Source: Gammaproteobacteria bacterium (GTDB taxonomy: Bacteria; Pseudomonadota; Gammaproteobacteria; Burkholderiales; Burkholderiaceae_C). From it: 64,000 nucleotides of DNA. Location of the stretch: contig JAHJOG010000259.1 of NCBI GenBank assembly GCA_018820395.1, forward strand, positions 1 to 64,000. Reading direction: 5' to 3'. The translations under genes were made by a program, and so were the position numbers. Below the pieces are notes generated by a model. The model ran no database searches. It saw only the letters and a program-made list of their open reading frames with translations, and had not been told where the DNA came from. Position 1 is the stretch's first letter. Every line of letters begins with the position of its first letter. Shown one piece after another: positions 50,113 through 60,476 of the stretch.

Positions 50113-51855
50113 CTACAGCACTTCGCTCGCAAAGTCGGCAAGACGCGAGCGTTCGCCGCGCGCCAGCGTGATGTGGCCGCTATGGGGCCAGCCCTTGAAC
50201 TTGTCCACGGCGAACGTCAGGCCGGACGAGCCCTCGGTCAGATATGGCGTGTCGATCTGCGCCAGGTTGCCCATGCAGATGATCTTGGTGCCCGGGCCAG
50301 CGCGAGTGACCAGCGTCTTCATCTGCTTCGGGGTCAGGTTCTGTGCCTCGTCGATGATGACGTACTTGTTGAGGAAGGTTCGTCCGCGCATGAAGTTCAT
50401 GCTCTTGATCTTGATGCGGCTGCGAATCAGCTCGTTGGTTGCCGCGCGACCCCATTCGCCCGCGCCATTGCTGTCGCCCTTGGCAAGAAATTCGAGGTTG
50501 TCGTCCAGCGCGCCCATCCAGGGGCCCATCTTTTCTTCTTCGGTCCCTGGCAGGAAGCCAATGTCTTCGCCGACGCTCACGGTCGCGCGCGTCATGATGA
50601 TTTCGGTATAGCGCCGGTCGTCCAGAACCTGTGTCAGGCCGGATGCCAGGGCCATCAGCGTTTTGCCTGTGCCGGCGGTGCCGGTCAGGGTGACGAAGTC
50701 GACCTCGGGATCCATCAGAAGATTCATTGCGAAGTTCTGCTCGCGGTTGCGTGTGCTCACGCCCCAAACCGCGTTCTTGCTGGACGCATAGTCCTTGAGC
50801 GTCTTCAGCACGGCGGTCTTGTCTCGAATCTCGGTCACCCGCGCGTACATGCTGGGTTCGCCTGGCGCCTCGAAATAGACGAACTGATTGATGTAGAGAT
50901 TCGGCACGATCGGGCCGCTGATGCGATAGAAGGTGTTGCTGCCGCTCTGCCAGCTCTCGACCGTCTTGCTTTGCCGGGTCCAGAAATCGGCCGGCAGCGC
51001 CAATGAACCGGAATACAGCAGGTCGCCGTCGTCCAGCGTCTTGTCGTTCTGGTAGTCATCCGCAGTCAGGCCAAGTGCGCGGGCCTTGACGCGCATGTTG
51101 ATGTCTTTCGACACCAGCACCACTTCCTGTCTCGGCCTGCCGGGCGCGTCCTTGGAATAGAGATCGCGCAGGGCCTGCACCACGCCCAGGATCTGGTTGT
51201 CGGCTTTGCCCTGCGGCAGACTCGTCGGCAACGCGTAGTCGAGCGGAGAAGTCTGAAAGAACAGCTTTCCGCCGGATTCGCGGTGCCCTGTCGTGTCGAG
51301 TCGCAATCCCTTGGCAATGTCCGCGCCTTTCGCACCTGCGAGCGCGTCGAGCATCCGGCTGGACTGGCGTCCGTTGCGCGCAACTTCGGTGGTGCCCTTT
51401 TTGTGCGCGTCGAGCTCTTCGAGCACGATCATCGGCAAGAAGATATCGTGCTCCTCGAAGCGGAAGAGGCACATCGGGTCGTGCAGCAGGACATTGGTGT
51501 CCAGAACGAAGAGCTTTGCCGGTCCGCTGGGCTTGCTCCGCTTGGCCTTGCCCTCTCGGCTGCGCTCTGTCGGTTCGCTTTGCAGGCTTGCGACGGGACG
51601 TCCGCGCGCCTCCGACGGGGCAGGCTGTTCGACCGCTTTCAGTTCGACTCTCTGAGCAATGTGTTCGACGACGCCGCCGCCGCCTTCCAGTCCATGTCGG
51701 TCGAACAGTTCGAGCGGACGCGACCCGGCAAGTTCGTCAGTCCGCCGGTCGGATGGGCGCTTGCCGTTTCTTCCGTGGGAAGTGCGTGCCGGCGCATCGT
51801 GGGCATCCGGCGAGAGCAGGGCGGCGCGTTTCGTTGGGGCGGGAGGCAAGGGCAT
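50113..51855 (-). CDS. PIN-PhoH family ATPase
   Basis: PIN: KLFVLDTNVLLHDPMCLFRFEEHDIFLPMIVLEELDAHKKG; PhoH: FVTLTGTAGTGKTLMALASGL, YVIIDEAQNLTPKQMKTLVTRAGPGTKI. Confidence 0.95.
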   Translation of the reverse strand: MPLPPAPTKRAALLSPDAHDAPARTSHGRNGKRPSDRRTDELAGSRPLELFDRHGLEGGGGVVEHIAQRVELKAVEQPAPSEARGRPVASLQSEPTERSREGKAKRSKPSGPAKLFVLDTNVLLHDPMCLFRFEEHDIFLPMIVLEELDAHKKGTTEVARNGRQSSRMLDALAGAKGADIAKGLRLDTTGHRESGGKLFFQTSPLDYALPTSLPQGKADNQILGVVQALRDLYSKDAPGRPRQEVVLVSKDINMRVKARALGLTADDYQNDKTLDDGDLLYSGSLALPADFWTRQSKTVESWQSGSNTFYRISGPIVPNLYINQFVYFEAPGEPSMYARVTEIRDKTAVLKTLKDYASSKNAVWGVSTRNREQNFAMNLLMDPEVDFVTLTGTAGTGKTLMALASGLTQVLDDRRYTEIIMTRATVSVGEDIGFLPGTEEEKMGPWMGALDDNLEFLAKGDSNGAGEWGRAATNELIRSRIKIKSMNFMRGRTFLNKYVIIDEAQNLTPKQMKTLVTRAGPGTKIICMGNLAQIDTPYLTEGSSGLTFAVDKFKGWPHSGHITLARGERSRLADFASEVL

Positions 51856-51896
51856 AGGGCGATCTGCTCGAGAAAGGGACAAAGCCAGAAAACAAA

Positions 51897-51924
51897 AAAG
51901 CCGCCTGAAGACCAGGGCGGCTTT
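51897..51924 (-). terminator. Intrinsic terminator downstream of bcp-like gene
   Basis: AAAGCCGCC...GGCGGCTTT followed by TTTTTTG on minus strand. Confidence 0.75.
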
Positions 51925-52035
51925 GTTGGGCGGATGCGGTCGCAGGACTCAACGGCATGAAGCCATTATGCACATCGCGTGTGACGCGTCTCGTCAACGT
52001 TGCTCATCACCAACGCGGTCCGGACCACTGTGCGA

Positions 52036-52512
52036 TCAAGCTTCTTTCTTGAGCGACTTGACGGCCTTGAGCACGTCGTCGACATGACCAGGCACCTTGA
52101 GGCCGCGCCATTCGGCCTTAAGCACGCCATCAGCACCGATCAGAAAGGTGCTTCGCTCGATGCCCTTGACCTTCTTGCCGTACATGATCTTGTTCTTGAC
52201 GACGCCGAACATGTGACACATCTTTTCTTCTGTGTCTGCAATCAATTCAAAGGGAAGCTCGAGCTTGGCCTTGAACTCGTCGTGAGACTTCATGTTGTCC
52301 CGCGAGACACCAAACACCGTGGCGCCGGCCTTCACAAAGTCCTTGTACCGATCGCGAAACTGCATCGCTTCGGTGGTGCAGCCGGGGGTGTTGTCCTTGG
52401 GGTAGAAATACATGACCAGCACGTGGCCGAGATGCGAAGTGTTCGAAACCTTGAGGCCACCGGTGGCGTTGGCGTCGAATTCGGGAATGGGTTTGTTGAC
52501 AACGATCGCCAT
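52036..52512 (-). CDS. bcp: Peroxiredoxin (Bcp/PrxQ type)
   Basis: LVMYFYPKDNTPGCTTEAMQFRDRYKDF. Confidence 0.94.
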   Translation of the reverse strand: MAIVVNKPIPEFDANATGGLKVSNTSHLGHVLVMYFYPKDNTPGCTTEAMQFRDRYKDFVKAGATVFGVSRDNMKSHDEFKAKLELPFELIADTEEKMCHMFGVVKNKIMYGKKVKGIERSTFLIGADGVLKAEWRGLKVPGHVDDVLKAVKSLKKEA

Positions 52513-52639
52513 GAAACTTGTTTTCTCCGGTTGAACCCATGCAAGAGCTCGCTCACGCGTGCCGAACAGGGAGATTGGTCGTTGCTAACTGATGGCGAAC
52601 CGCCCGTTTGCAACCCGAGATTTTACCCCGAAAAGCGCC

Positions 52640-53026
52640 TCACTCGCTACCGTTCTCCCTCTCGATCAGGAGAGCAGTCACCACATGTCTGCCTTCGCTC
52701 GCAAGGATGTTGTAAGTGCGGCAGGCAGCCGCCGTGTCCATCGTCTCGACTCCCGTGCGTCGAGCCATCAGGGGTTGAAGCCAGGCTGGCTTGGGGAACC
52801 GGATGCGCTGACCGCTGCCGAAGATGATGAGTTCGGCGCCCAACCCGGCAAGGGCTTCGAAATGCGCTGCGTTCAGTTCGTCGAAGCTGCTGCAGTGCCA
52901 GTCGAAGCGCTCACCTTTTGAGCCCACGACCACGCTGCTTTCGATCTTTTCGTTGTTCACGGCGACCCAGCCTGGGCCATGCGCGGTGAGGGTCTGGGCC
53001 TCTGATTTGTCGGGTTGTAGCTTCAT
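52640..53026 (-). CDS. Mth938-like domain (DUF498) protein
   Basis: ELIIFGSGQRIRFPKPAWLQPLMARRTGVETMDTAAACRTYNILASEGRHVVTALLIE. Confidence 0.85.
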   Translation of the reverse strand: MKLQPDKSEAQTLTAHGPGWVAVNNEKIESSVVVGSKGERFDWHCSSFDELNAAHFEALAGLGAELIIFGSGQRIRFPKPAWLQPLMARRTGVETMDTAAACRTYNILASEGRHVVTALLIERENGSE

Positions 53027-53092
53027 CGGAAGTGCCGGGGAACTGTGGTCAAATTATAGGTTTTCCCCTGCGCTGGCGCCCCTGGAGGGACT

Positions 53093-54319
53093 TTGAAACC
53101 GCTCAAGAAATCGGCCAAGCTGGCCAACGTGCTCTACGACATCCGCGGCCCGATCATGGACGCCGCGAAGCAGATGGAAGACGAGGGCCAGAAGATCATC
53201 AAGCTCAACATCGGCAACCTCGCCCTGTTCGGCTTCGATGCGCCCGAAGAAGTGCAGCAGGACATGATCCGGAATCTGCCGGCCTCCGCGGGCTATTCCG
53301 ACAGCAAGGGCATCTTCGCGGCGCGCAAGGCCGTCATGCACGAAACCCAGAAACAGGGCATCGCCGGCGTGACGCTCGACGACATCTACCTGGGCAACGG
53401 AGCGAGCGAACTGATCGCCATGGCGACCAACGCACTGCTCAACGACGGCGACGAGCTGCTGCTGCCGGCGCCGGACTACCCGCTCTGGACGGCCGTGGCC
53501 AGCCTGTCGGGCGGCAAGCCGGTGCACTATCTGTGCGACGAGGCCAACGGCTGGATGCCCGACCTCGACGACATCCGCGCCAAGATCACGCCCCGAACGC
53601 GCGGCATCGTCGTCATCAATCCGAACAACCCGACCGGCGCGCTGTATTCCGAAGCGCTGCTGCGCGATATCGTCTCGATCGCCCGCGAGCACGGATTGGT
53701 GATCTTCGCGGACGAGGTGTACGACAAGGTTCTCTACGACGGCGTCAGCCACAAGGCGATCGCCAGCCTGTCGCGGGACGTGCTGACGTTGACCTTCAAT
53801 TCGCTGTCCAAAAGCTATCGCTCATGCGGCTATCGCGCGGGCTGGATGGTGGTCTCGGGCGACAAGAAGCCGGCGAGCGACTACATCGAGGGCCTGAACA
53901 TGCTCTCGAACATGCGTCTGTGCGCCAACGTGCCGGGCCAGTGGGCGATCCAGACAGCGCTGGGCGGCTATCAGAGCATCAACGATCTGGTAGGCGAGGG
54001 CGGCCGATTGCGCCACCAGCGAGACCTCGCCTACGAACTCATCACGGCCATTCCGGGCGTCACCTGCGTGAAGCCCGAGGCAGCGCTCTACATGTTCCCG
54101 AGGCTCGACCCGGAGATTTATCCCATCACCGACGACCGGCAGTTCTTCCTTGAATTACTGCGGGAAACCCGGGTCATGCTGGTTCAAGGCACAGGCTTCA
54201 ACTGGCCGACGCCCGACCACTTCCGCATCGTCTTCCTGCCGCACGAGGACGACTTGCGCGAGGCCATCGGCCGCATCGCGAGCTTCCTCGAGCGCTGGCG
54301 AAACAGCCGGAGCTCCTGA
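53093..54319 (+). CDS. Pyridoxal-phosphate aminotransferase (AlaA/AlaC-like)
   Basis: VINPNNPTGALYSEALL, SLSKSYRSCGYRAGWMV. Confidence 0.93.
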   Translation: MKPLKKSAKLANVLYDIRGPIMDAAKQMEDEGQKIIKLNIGNLALFGFDAPEEVQQDMIRNLPASAGYSDSKGIFAARKAVMHETQKQGIAGVTLDDIYLGNGASELIAMATNALLNDGDELLLPAPDYPLWTAVASLSGGKPVHYLCDEANGWMPDLDDIRAKITPRTRGIVVINPNNPTGALYSEALLRDIVSIAREHGLVIFADEVYDKVLYDGVSHKAIASLSRDVLTLTFNSLSKSYRSCGYRAGWMVVSGDKKPASDYIEGLNMLSNMRLCANVPGQWAIQTALGGYQSINDLVGEGGRLRHQRDLAYELITAIPGVTCVKPEAALYMFPRLDPEIYPITDDRQFFLELLRETRVMLVQGTGFNWPTPDHFRIVFLPHEDDLREAIGRIASFLERWRNSRSS

Positions 54320-54367
54320 GCTCGCACAGTGCGCGGCCCACCCAAGCCATTCAACCCAACGAATCGA

Positions 54368-55699
54368 ATGAAACCCATCCAAGTCGGCCTGCTCGGCATC
54401 GGCACCGTCGGCAGCGGCACCTTCAACGTGCTGCGGCGCAATCAGGAAGAAATCAAGCGACGCGCGGGTCGCGGCATCGAGATCACGATGGTCGCCGACC
54501 TCGATGTCGAACGCGCCCGCGCCGCGGTCGGCGAGGGTGTGCGCGTGGTCGACGACGCGCGTGCCGTCATTGCCAACCCGGACATCGACATCGTGGTCGA
54601 GTTGATCGGCGGCTACGGCATCGCCAGGCAGTTGGTGCTCGAGTCGATCGCGGCGGGCAAGCACGTGGTCACCGCCAACAAGGCTTTGCTTGCAGTGCAT
54701 GGCACCGAGATCTTCGCCGCGGCGCACGCCAAGGGCGTCATGGTTGCCTTCGAGGCGGCCGTGGCGGGCGGCATTCCCATCATCAAGGCGCTGCGAGAGG
54801 GCCTGACGGCCAACAGCATCCAGTGGATTGCCGGGATCATCAACGGCACCACCAACTTCATTCTTTCTGAAATGCGCGACAAGGGCCTCGACTTCGCTGT
54901 CGTGCTGAAAGAGGCGCAGCGGCTGGGCTACGCCGAGGCCGATCCGACCTTCGACATCGAAGGCGTCGACGCCGCGCACAAGGCCACGCTGATGAGCGCC
55001 ATTGCCTTCGGCATCGCCGTGCAGTTCGACAAGGCGCACGTCGAGGGCATCACCAAGCTCGCCGCGCAGGACATCCGGTATGCAGAGCAGCTCGGCTACC
55101 GGATCAAGCTGCTCGGAATCACCAAACGCACGCCCAAGGGGATCGAACTGCGGGTTCATCCGAGCCTCGTGCCCTCGAAGCGGCTCTTGGCCAATGTCGA
55201 GGGCGCGATGAACGCCGTGGTGGTCCACGGCGATGCCGTCGGCACCACGCTCTACTACGGCAAGGGTGCGGGCAGTGAACCGACGGCGAGTGCCGTCATC
55301 GCCGACCTGGTCGACATCACGCGCCTGCACACCGCCGATGCGGCGCACCGCGTGCCGCACCTGGCCTTCCACCCCGACGCCATGAGCGACCTGCAAGTGC
55401 TCCCGATGGCCGAAGTGGTGACCAGCTACTACCTGCGCCTTCGGGTCGCCGACGAGGCCGGCGTGCTCGCACAAGTCACCGGGCTCCTCGCTTCGGCCGG
55501 CATCAGCATCGACGCGGTGCTGCAGCGTGAAAGCGACGAGGTCGGCGCCGACGGCGCTGCCGCCGTCCCGCAGACCGATCTCATCATCCTGACGCACGAC
55601 ACGCGCGAGGGCACCCTCGACGACGTGCTGGCCCAGCTGCAGGCCTTGTCCACCGTGCTCGCGCCGATCATCCGGATTCGCAAGGAAGAACTGGCCTGA
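54368..55699 (+). CDS. hom: Homoserine dehydrogenase
   Basis: VGLLGIGTVGSGTFNVLRRN; VTANKALLAVHG; AGIINGTTNFILSEM; C-terminal ACT. Confidence 0.97.
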   Translation: MKPIQVGLLGIGTVGSGTFNVLRRNQEEIKRRAGRGIEITMVADLDVERARAAVGEGVRVVDDARAVIANPDIDIVVELIGGYGIARQLVLESIAAGKHVVTANKALLAVHGTEIFAAAHAKGVMVAFEAAVAGGIPIIKALREGLTANSIQWIAGIINGTTNFILSEMRDKGLDFAVVLKEAQRLGYAEADPTFDIEGVDAAHKATLMSAIAFGIAVQFDKAHVEGITKLAAQDIRYAEQLGYRIKLLGITKRTPKGIELRVHPSLVPSKRLLANVEGAMNAVVVHGDAVGTTLYYGKGAGSEPTASAVIADLVDITRLHTADAAHRVPHLAFHPDAMSDLQVLPMAEVVTSYYLRLRVADEAGVLAQVTGLLASAGISIDAVLQRESDEVGADGAAAVPQTDLIILTHDTREGTLDDVLAQLQALSTVLAPIIRIRKEELA

Positions 55700-57114
55700 T
55701 GCGTTATCTCTCCACACGCGGCGACCCCGAACGCCGCCGCTTCTGCGAGATCCTGCTCGAAGGACTCGCGCCCGACGGTGGGCTCTATCTTCCCGAACAC
55801 TACCCGCAGGTCGATGCCGCAACCTTGTCCCGATGGCGCGGGCTGGCCTATGCCGACCTCGCCTTCGAGGTGCTGTCGCTCTACATCGACGATATTCCCG
55901 CGGCGGACTTGAAGGCGATCTGTGCTCGCACCTACACCGCAGAGATCTTCGGCACCGCCGAGATCGTTCCGCTGCGCGAACTCGAAGACGGCGTCTACCT
56001 CGAAGCCTTGTCCAACGGCCCGACCCTGGCCTTCAAGGACATGGCGATGCAGATGCTGGGCAACCTGTTCGAGTACGAGCTCGCGCGGCGCGGCGAGGAG
56101 CTCAACATCCTCGGCGCCACGAGCGGCGACACGGGGAGCGCGGCCGAATACGCCATGCGCGGCAAGAAGGGCGTGCGCGTCTTCATGACGTCCCCCGACG
56201 GCCGGATGAGCGCGTTCCAGCAGGCGCAGATGTTCAGCCTGCAAGACCCGAACATCCACAACCTCGCGATCAACGGCGTGTTCGACGACTGCCAGGACAT
56301 CGTGAAGGCGGTGTCGGGCGACCTGGCCTTCAAACGCAAGTACCGCATCGGCACCGTCAACTCCATCAATTGGGCCCGGCTGCTCGCGCAGGTCGTCTAC
56401 TACTTCGCCGGCTACTTCCAGGCCACGTCCAGCGAAGATCGGCAGGTGAGTTTCGCCGTGCCTTCGGGCAACTTCGGCAACGTGTGCGCGGGGCACGTCG
56501 CGCGCATGATGGGCTTGCCGATCCGCCAGCTGGTCGTGGCCACCAACGAGAACGACGTGCTGGACGAGTTCTTTCGCACCGGCGTGTACCGCGTCCGTTC
56601 AGCGGCCGACACGCACGAAACCTCCAGCCCGTCCATGGACATTTCCAAGGCCAGCAACTTCGAGCGCTTCGTGTTCGACCTGCTCGGCCGCGACGCCGCG
56701 CGAACGCGAAGCCTGTTCGAAACCGAACTCGGGCGAGCCGGGCTTTTCGACCTCGGCCGCGATCCGGCGTTTGCCCACGCAGCCGAGAAGTTCGGCTTCG
56801 TCAGCAGCCGCAGCACGCATGCCGACCGGCTCGCCACCATCCGCGACACCGACGCACGCTACGCGACCCTCATCGATACGCACACCGCCGACGGCCTGAA
56901 GGCCGCGCGAGAGCACCTCGTGCCGGGTGTGCCGATGATCGTGCTGGAAACGGCGCTGCCCATCAAGTTTGCCGGCACCATCGTCGAGGCACTGGGTCGC
57001 GAGCCCGACCGGCCGGCCCGCTTCGAGGGCATCGAGGCACTGCCCAAACGGGTCGTCAAGCTGCCCGCGGAGGTCGACGCAATCAAGGCCTACATTGCGC
57101 AACACTGTGATTGA
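55699..57114 (+). CDS. thrC: Threonine synthase
   Basis: MRYLSTRGDPERRRFCEILLEGLAPDGGLYLPE; GPTLAFKDMAMQMLG. Confidence 0.97.
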   Translation: MRYLSTRGDPERRRFCEILLEGLAPDGGLYLPEHYPQVDAATLSRWRGLAYADLAFEVLSLYIDDIPAADLKAICARTYTAEIFGTAEIVPLRELEDGVYLEALSNGPTLAFKDMAMQMLGNLFEYELARRGEELNILGATSGDTGSAAEYAMRGKKGVRVFMTSPDGRMSAFQQAQMFSLQDPNIHNLAINGVFDDCQDIVKAVSGDLAFKRKYRIGTVNSINWARLLAQVVYYFAGYFQATSSEDRQVSFAVPSGNFGNVCAGHVARMMGLPIRQLVVATNENDVLDEFFRTGVYRVRSAADTHETSSPSMDISKASNFERFVFDLLGRDAARTRSLFETELGRAGLFDLGRDPAFAHAAEKFGFVSSRSTHADRLATIRDTDARYATLIDTHTADGLKAAREHLVPGVPMIVLETALPIKFAGTIVEALGREPDRPARFEGIEALPKRVVKLPAEVDAIKAYIAQHCD

Positions 57115-57129
57115 AACGAAGGGCGCGCA

Positions 57130-57696
57130 ATGAAAGTCATCGGCTTCGCCGGCTATTCCGGATCCGGCAAGACGACGCTGGTGGAGCGCCTGATTCCTGT
57201 GCTGAAGCTTCAGGGCCAGCGCGTGTCTGTGGTCAAGCATGCGCATCACAAGTTCGACATCGACCACAAGGGCAAGGACACCTACCGGCACCGGGAGGCG
57301 GGCGCGTTCGAAGTCGTGGTGGCGTCCGACCGGCGGCTCGCGTTGATTCGGGAATTCGAGCAGGCGGCCGAGCTCAGCGTGCACCATCTGATCGCCGAGT
57401 TGTACGACGGCGTCGATTGGGTTCTGGTGGAAGGCTTCAAGCACAGCGACTTGCAGAAGATCGAAGTGTGGCGCGATGCAGTCGAAGTGTCGGCGCCCCG
57501 TCAGCCGCGCTACGCCGAAGACGATTTCATCGTCGCGCTCGCCACCGATGCGCCCGACAGGCTGCCGATGGCCACCAATCTGCCGGTGTTCGACTTGAAC
57601 GACCCAGAGGCCATTGGCGCGTGGCTGATGCAGAACGCCGGGCGTTTCGAGTACGACGTCGAACTCTACGGTTTCGATGTGCAACCGCGCATTTAG
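57130..57696 (+). CDS. mobB: Molybdopterin-guanine dinucleotide biosynthesis protein MobB
   Basis: VIGFAGYSGSGKTTLVERLIPVLKLQGQRVSVVKHAHHKFDIDHKGKDTYRHREAGA. Confidence 0.95.
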   Translation: MKVIGFAGYSGSGKTTLVERLIPVLKLQGQRVSVVKHAHHKFDIDHKGKDTYRHREAGAFEVVVASDRRLALIREFEQAAELSVHHLIAELYDGVDWVLVEGFKHSDLQKIEVWRDAVEVSAPRQPRYAEDDFIVALATDAPDRLPMATNLPVFDLNDPEAIGAWLMQNAGRFEYDVELYGFDVQPRI

Positions 57697-57771
57697 GATT
57701 CGGCGAGTGTCGTCTCCGGGCGCGCCGCATCGGCTTCATTGCGTTTGTTACGCAGGATTGGTCACGCACTT

Positions 57772-58359
57772 ATGAGCCGCAACGCATCCCGCTTCACCGC
57801 CTTCATCGACAAGTTCACGCAGCTCGTCGACCAGTCGGTCGATGACGAGCCAGCCATCCTCGCCGCGGGCCGTCCGCTGTTGCAGGAACTGGTGTCGCAC
57901 GACGACTGGTTGCCCGAATCTTGCGCGCAGCCCGACCCGCAGTACTACCGCCAGTATCTGCTGCACGCCGATCCGGAGGACCGCTATGCTGTGGTGAGCT
58001 TCGTCTGGGGGCCGGGACAGAAGACGCCGGTGCACGACCACACAGTCTGGGCACTGATCGGCATGCTGCGCGGTGCCGAGTGCAGCGAGCGCTTTGCGCT
58101 TTCCGCAGCAGGCATGCCGATGGTTGCGCAAGGCGTCGAGATGCTGCGGCCAGGCGACGTCGACGCCGTGTCGCCGCGCCTGGGCGACATCCACCGTGTG
58201 TCCAACGGCCACGACGACCGCGTCTCCATCAGCGTGCACGTCTACGGCGGGAACATCGGCCGCATCGCTCGCCATGTCTTCGATCCGCAAACCGGCGCGG
58301 CCAAAACCTTCGTCTCGGGCTACTCGAACGAGACTGGCCACGCCTCCGGCGCAAGCTGA
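57772..58359 (+). CDS. Thiol dioxygenase (cysteine/3-mercaptopropionate dioxygenase family)
   Basis: DDWLPESCAQPDPQYYRQYLLHADPEDRYAVVSFVWGPGQKTPVHDHTVWALIGMLRGAE; DIHRVSN; ISVHVYGGNIG. Confidence 0.9.
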   Translation: MSRNASRFTAFIDKFTQLVDQSVDDEPAILAAGRPLLQELVSHDDWLPESCAQPDPQYYRQYLLHADPEDRYAVVSFVWGPGQKTPVHDHTVWALIGMLRGAECSERFALSAAGMPMVAQGVEMLRPGDVDAVSPRLGDIHRVSNGHDDRVSISVHVYGGNIGRIARHVFDPQTGAAKTFVSGYSNETGHASGAS

Positions 58360-58472
58360 GCGCCTTCGACACGAACGCAGGCAGGGACTTGTATAGTCCC
58401 CACGAACGATCCGCTTTCGAGCGACAACAATACGTTTCCAGTCGATCCCCGAAACGTGATGGGCCTGTCCAG

Positions 58473-59714
58473 ATGAACGCTTCCCGACCGCCGCTGATGC
58501 CGCTCGACGACGCACTCGCGCGCCTGATTGCCGCTGCGCAGCCGGCTCTTTCCACCGAATGGGTGTCCACCTTCGACGCGGACGGGCGCGTGCTCTCCCG
58601 CGATGTCGTGTCGGGGCTCACCGTGCCGCCGCGCGACAACAGCTCGATGGACGGCTATGCGGTGCGCGCCGCAGACTGCCGCGAGCCCGGCGCCATGCTC
58701 CAGGTCGCGCAGCGCATTCCCGCCGGCTCGGTCGGTACGCCGCTCGCCCAAGGCACGGCGGCGCGCATCTTCACCGGCGCGCAGATTCCCGACGGCGCCG
58801 ACGCGGTCGTCATGCAGGAAGACACGGCTGCGCTTCCCGATGCCGAAGGTCTCGGCCGCGTGCGCATCGAGATCGTTCCGCCCGCAGGCCAGTGGATCCG
58901 GCGCGCCGGGGAAGACGTGGCCGCGGGCGACGTCGTGCTTCGCCGCGGCGATCGGCTCACGCCTGCCGGCCTCGGGCTGGCGGCCAGCGTCGGGCTCGAT
59001 CGGCTGGAGGTGTCCCGGCGTCCGCGCGTGGCGCTGCTGTCGACCGGTGACGAGCTGGTCATGCCTGGCGAGGTGGCGCCCGAGGCGATGAAGCCGGGCT
59101 CGATCTACAACTCCAACCGCTTCTTCATGCGCGCCTTGCTGCATCGCCTGGGTTGCGAGGTGGACGACCTCGGCATCGTTCCCGACCGGCGCGACGCCAC
59201 CATCGATGCGCTGCGTGGCGCTGCCTCGCGCTCGGACCTGATCATCACCACCGGCGGCGTCTCGGTCGGCGAAGAAGACCACATCAAGGCCGCCGTCCTC
59301 GCGCTCGGGCAGCTCGATCTGTGGTCGCTGTCCATGAAGCCGGGCAAGCCCTTCGCCTACGGACGCATCGGCGACGCCCACGTCACCGGGCTGCCCGGCA
59401 ACCCGGTGTCGAGCTTTCTCACCTTCTTGTTGCTGGTGCGGCCTTTCGTGCTCACGCTGCAGGGCGCCAACCGCGTGAACGTCGAACCGATCGCGATGCG
59501 CGCCGATTTCGACTGGCCGCGCGCCGACCGTCGCCGCGAGTTTCTCCGTGCGCGGCGCAATGCCAACGGCGGCCTCGACGCCTTCGCCAACCAGAGTTCC
59601 GGCGTGCTGACCTCCATGGTCTGGGGCGACGGCGTGATCGACACGCCCGCGGGCGAGCCCTTCAAGGCGGGCGACATGGTCCGCTTCATTCCCTTCGCCT
59701 CTTTGCTCGGCTGA
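58473..59714 (+). CDS. moeA: Molybdopterin molybdotransferase MoeA
   Basis: SSMDGYAVRAAD, IYNSNRFF, TTGGVSVGEEDHIKAAVL, GLPGNPVSSFLTFLLLVRP. Confidence 0.96.
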   Translation: MNASRPPLMPLDDALARLIAAAQPALSTEWVSTFDADGRVLSRDVVSGLTVPPRDNSSMDGYAVRAADCREPGAMLQVAQRIPAGSVGTPLAQGTAARIFTGAQIPDGADAVVMQEDTAALPDAEGLGRVRIEIVPPAGQWIRRAGEDVAAGDVVLRRGDRLTPAGLGLAASVGLDRLEVSRRPRVALLSTGDELVMPGEVAPEAMKPGSIYNSNRFFMRALLHRLGCEVDDLGIVPDRRDATIDALRGAASRSDLIITTGGVSVGEEDHIKAAVLALGQLDLWSLSMKPGKPFAYGRIGDAHVTGLPGNPVSSFLTFLLLVRPFVLTLQGANRVNVEPIAMRADFDWPRADRRREFLRARRNANGGLDAFANQSSGVLTSMVWGDGVIDTPAGEPFKAGDMVRFIPFASLLG

Positions 59715-59721
59715 GATTGCC

Positions 59722-59973
59722 ATGAAGATCAGCGTTCGCTATTTCGCTTCGGTGCGCGAGGCGCTCGGCACCGGCTCCGAGTCGGTCGACACCGATGCTT
59801 CGAACTTGGGTGCGCTGCGCGACGAACTCATCGCACGCGGCGAGCCCTACGCCAGCGCACTGGCGCGCGGCAAGGCGGTGCGCATGGCGCTCGACCAGGT
59901 CATGAGCGCCGAACGCGCGGCGCTTTGCGAAGGCCATGAAGTCGCCTTCTTTCCACCGGTCACCGGGGGATGA
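59722..59973 (+). CDS. moaD: Molybdopterin synthase sulfur carrier subunit MoaD
   Basis: Ubiquitin-like, C-terminal EVAFFPPVTGG. Confidence 0.95.
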   Translation: MKISVRYFASVREALGTGSESVDTDASNLGALRDELIARGEPYASALARGKAVRMALDQVMSAERAALCEGHEVAFFPPVTGG

Positions 59974-60458
59974 GCATGCCGGCCGCTCGCGTCGTCATCC
60001 AGGCCGCGGACTTCGACGTCGCTCGCGAAATCGCGACGCTGCGTGCGGGCGATTTGCGCGTTGGCGCGGTCTGCAGTTTCATTGGCACGGTGCGCGATAT
60101 CAACGAGGGCAGTGCGGTCGCTTCGATGGAGCTCGAGCACTACCCGGGCATGACCGAAAAGTCGATCGAGGCCATGATCGACGAAGCAGCCCGGCGCTTC
60201 GACATTCTCGGCGCGCGCGTCGTCCACCGCGTCGGCCTGTTGCAGCCTGCGGACCAGATCATGATGGTGGCGGTGATTTCCGCGCACCGGGGCCAGAGCT
60301 TCCAGGCGTGCGAGTTCCTGATGGACTATCTCAAGACTCAGGCCCCGTTCTGGAAAAAGGAACAGACCTCTGAGGGCGCGCGCTGGGTCGACGCGCGTGC
60401 GCACGACGACGCGGCACTCCAGCGCTGGGGCATCGACGTGTCGAACGCGGGGCCGTGA
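59970..60458 (+). CDS. moaE: Molybdopterin synthase catalytic subunit MoaE
   Basis: VCSFIGTVRDINEGSAVASMELEHYPGMTEKSIEAM; FWKKEQTSEGARWVDA. Confidence 0.96.
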   Translation: MSMPAARVVIQAADFDVAREIATLRAGDLRVGAVCSFIGTVRDINEGSAVASMELEHYPGMTEKSIEAMIDEAARRFDILGARVVHRVGLLQPADQIMMVAVISAHRGQSFQACEFLMDYLKTQAPFWKKEQTSEGARWVDARAHDDAALQRWGIDVSNAGP

Positions 60459-60476
60459 CCCCGCAGACCCGCAGCA

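Noticed and set aside
54155-55822. 555-aa minus-strand ORF opposite homoserine dehydrogenase
   Set aside because: Antisense shadow ORF; hom is unambiguous.
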